This document shows positions 63,400-64,000 of a DNA stretch of 64,000 nt, piece after piece. How positions within the stretch are numbered: position 1 is the stretch's first letter; each line of letters begins with the position of its first letter. The translations under genes and the position numbers were made by a program. Below the pieces are notes generated by a model that was not told the DNA's origin, made no database searches, and worked only from the letters and a program-made list of their open reading frames with translations. The stretch comes from Lentisphaerae bacterium GWF2_57_35. Its GTDB lineage: Bacteria; Verrucomicrobiota; Kiritimatiellia; CAIQIC01; GWF2-57-35. The stretch is from positions 124,001 to 188,000 of the forward strand of contig MHBK01000033.1 of assembly GCA_001804865.1 (NCBI GenBank). Direction: 5' to 3'.

Positions 63400-64000
63400 C
63401 CGTAGCGCCATCCAAAATCTGGAAAACGGCGGCCGGCGATCGCGATTGCGCGATTCGACTGGCCGCCGAGTTGGCCATCCCTCAACCGCTGGCGGCGTTG
63501 CTGGCGTCGCGGGGCGTGACGGATGCCGGGCTGGCCGACAAGTTCCTGAATCCTCGTCTGGGCGACATGTCCGATCCGTTTCTTTTGCCGGGGATGACCG
63601 CGGCGGTGGATCGGATCGCCGAAGCCTTGAAGTCGAACGAGCCGATTGTCATTTACGGGGATTATGACGTCGACGGCGTAACCAGTACGGCCTTGATGGT
63701 TACCATCCTGAGCCGGCTCGGGGCGTTGGTGACGCCATTTCTTCCGAATCGCATGGAAGACGGCTATGGGTTGAGCGAAGCCACGCTTCAGCGCTGTATC
63801 GATCAATATCACCCTCGGCTCATCGTTACGGTGGATTGCGGCACCGGCTCCGTGGAGGCGGTGCAAAAAGCGGCCGCGCAGGGCATCGACGTGGTGGTGA
63901 CCGATCATCATGAGCCTTCCGGCGCTGTTGCGCCGGCCGTGGCCATGGTCAATCCCAAAGTCAGCGGCGATGCTTCATCGCAAATGCTCGCGGGAGTGGG
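63396..64000 (+). CDS. recJ: Single-stranded-DNA exonuclease RecJ (partial)
   Basis: A GTG overlapping the secDF stop opens a frame that runs off the end of the window. The 201 visible residues hold the DHH phosphoesterase motifs of RecJ: VIYGDYDVDGVTSTALM (motif I), TVDCGTGSVEAV (motif II) and VVVTDHHEP (motif III). RecJ digests single strands from 5' ends in recombination and repair. Length and C-terminal OB domain cannot be seen. Confidence 0.95.
   Translation, partial: MTVAPSKIWKTAAGDRDCAIRLAAELAIPQPLAALLASRGVTDAGLADKFLNPRLGDMSDPFLLPGMTAAVDRIAEALKSNEPIVIYGDYDVDGVTSTALMVTILSRLGALVTPFLPNRMEDGYGLSEATLQRCIDQYHPRLIVTVDCGTGSVEAVQKAAAQGIDVVVTDHHEPSGAVAPAVAMVNPKVSGDASSQMLAGV

Overview
This window reads as a chromosomal segment of a Gram-negative bacterium, most likely of the PVC superphylum (Kiritimatiellota, Verrucomicrobiota or Lentisphaerota). 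The support is indirect. There are two prepilins of the H-X9-DG type, very large secreted proteins with VCBS/FG-GAP, beta-helix and calcium-binding DxDxDG repeats, ExbB/ExbD energisers feeding an unusual TonB-position protein, outer-membrane barrels, and housekeeping genes (mutL, recD2, recJ, tgt-yajC-secDF, cstA, folB). No 16S gene is present, so the phylum is an inference.

Layout. 0.1-1.6 kb: a membrane-anchored HEAT-repeat protein. 1.7-8.3 kb: a tightly coupled operon of a radical SAM enzyme, a tiny Tat-signal protein, a MEMO-AMMECR1 fusion with a lipoprotein signal, and a 1276-residue membrane protein joining a spermidine-synthase/MFS-like half to a covalent-FMN domain and NosR/NapH-type iron-sulfur motifs. 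8.4-13.2 kb: trpB2 with a clear terminator, then a large hybrid histidine kinase. 13.3-14.7 kb: wreckage of a defence island (rhuM, hsdM and vapC remnants) beside tRNA-Ser(GCT). 14.8-18.5 kb: crcB, a structured intergenic RNA candidate, a DUF190 gene, a nitroreductase, folB and cstA. 18.7-24.7 kb: two prepilins, a double-domain nucleoside diphosphate kinase, an aromatic/aspartate aminotransferase and recD2. 24.8-29.4 kb: a broken mltF-like gene, a self-cleaving fibre-type adhesin and its small calcium-binding neighbour, and a TIGR02757 protein.

29.5-36.4 kb: an operon of two TPR proteins, ExbB, two ExbD and a TonB-like anchored protein whose periplasmic part is a terpene-cyclase-type alpha-toroid. 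36.5-41.6 kb: mutL, a MerR-MinD fusion, an ExeA-type ATPase, a small coupled ORF, and a ParB-like protein on the other strand. 42-50.8 kb: surface and secreted proteins (VCBS giant, internally duplicated barrel, lipoprotein, beta-helix/Fn3-like giant with visibly lower G+C). 50.8-55.8 kb: a DUF488 gene, then a three-gene coupled operon (MinD-like ATPase, ECF/HAMP membrane protein, and an 825-residue protein with a remote S-adenosylhomocysteine-hydrolase-like C-terminal half). 56-64 kb: an outer-membrane barrel, oppDF, a hairpin-forming ATCAGT repeat that has run into the oppF C-terminus, then tgt-yajC-secDF-recJ (recJ leaves the window).

The three loci that most deserve attention as undescribed systems are the AmmeMemoRadiSam electron-transfer operon (1727-8279), the ExbBD/terpene-cyclase-fold operon (29516-36382) and the MinD/HAMP/AdoHcyase-like operon (51497-55799). 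Gene coupling by 4-base GTGA or ATGA overlaps is a recurring style here and was used to choose several starts. All family names come from reading motifs by eye; no database search was possible.
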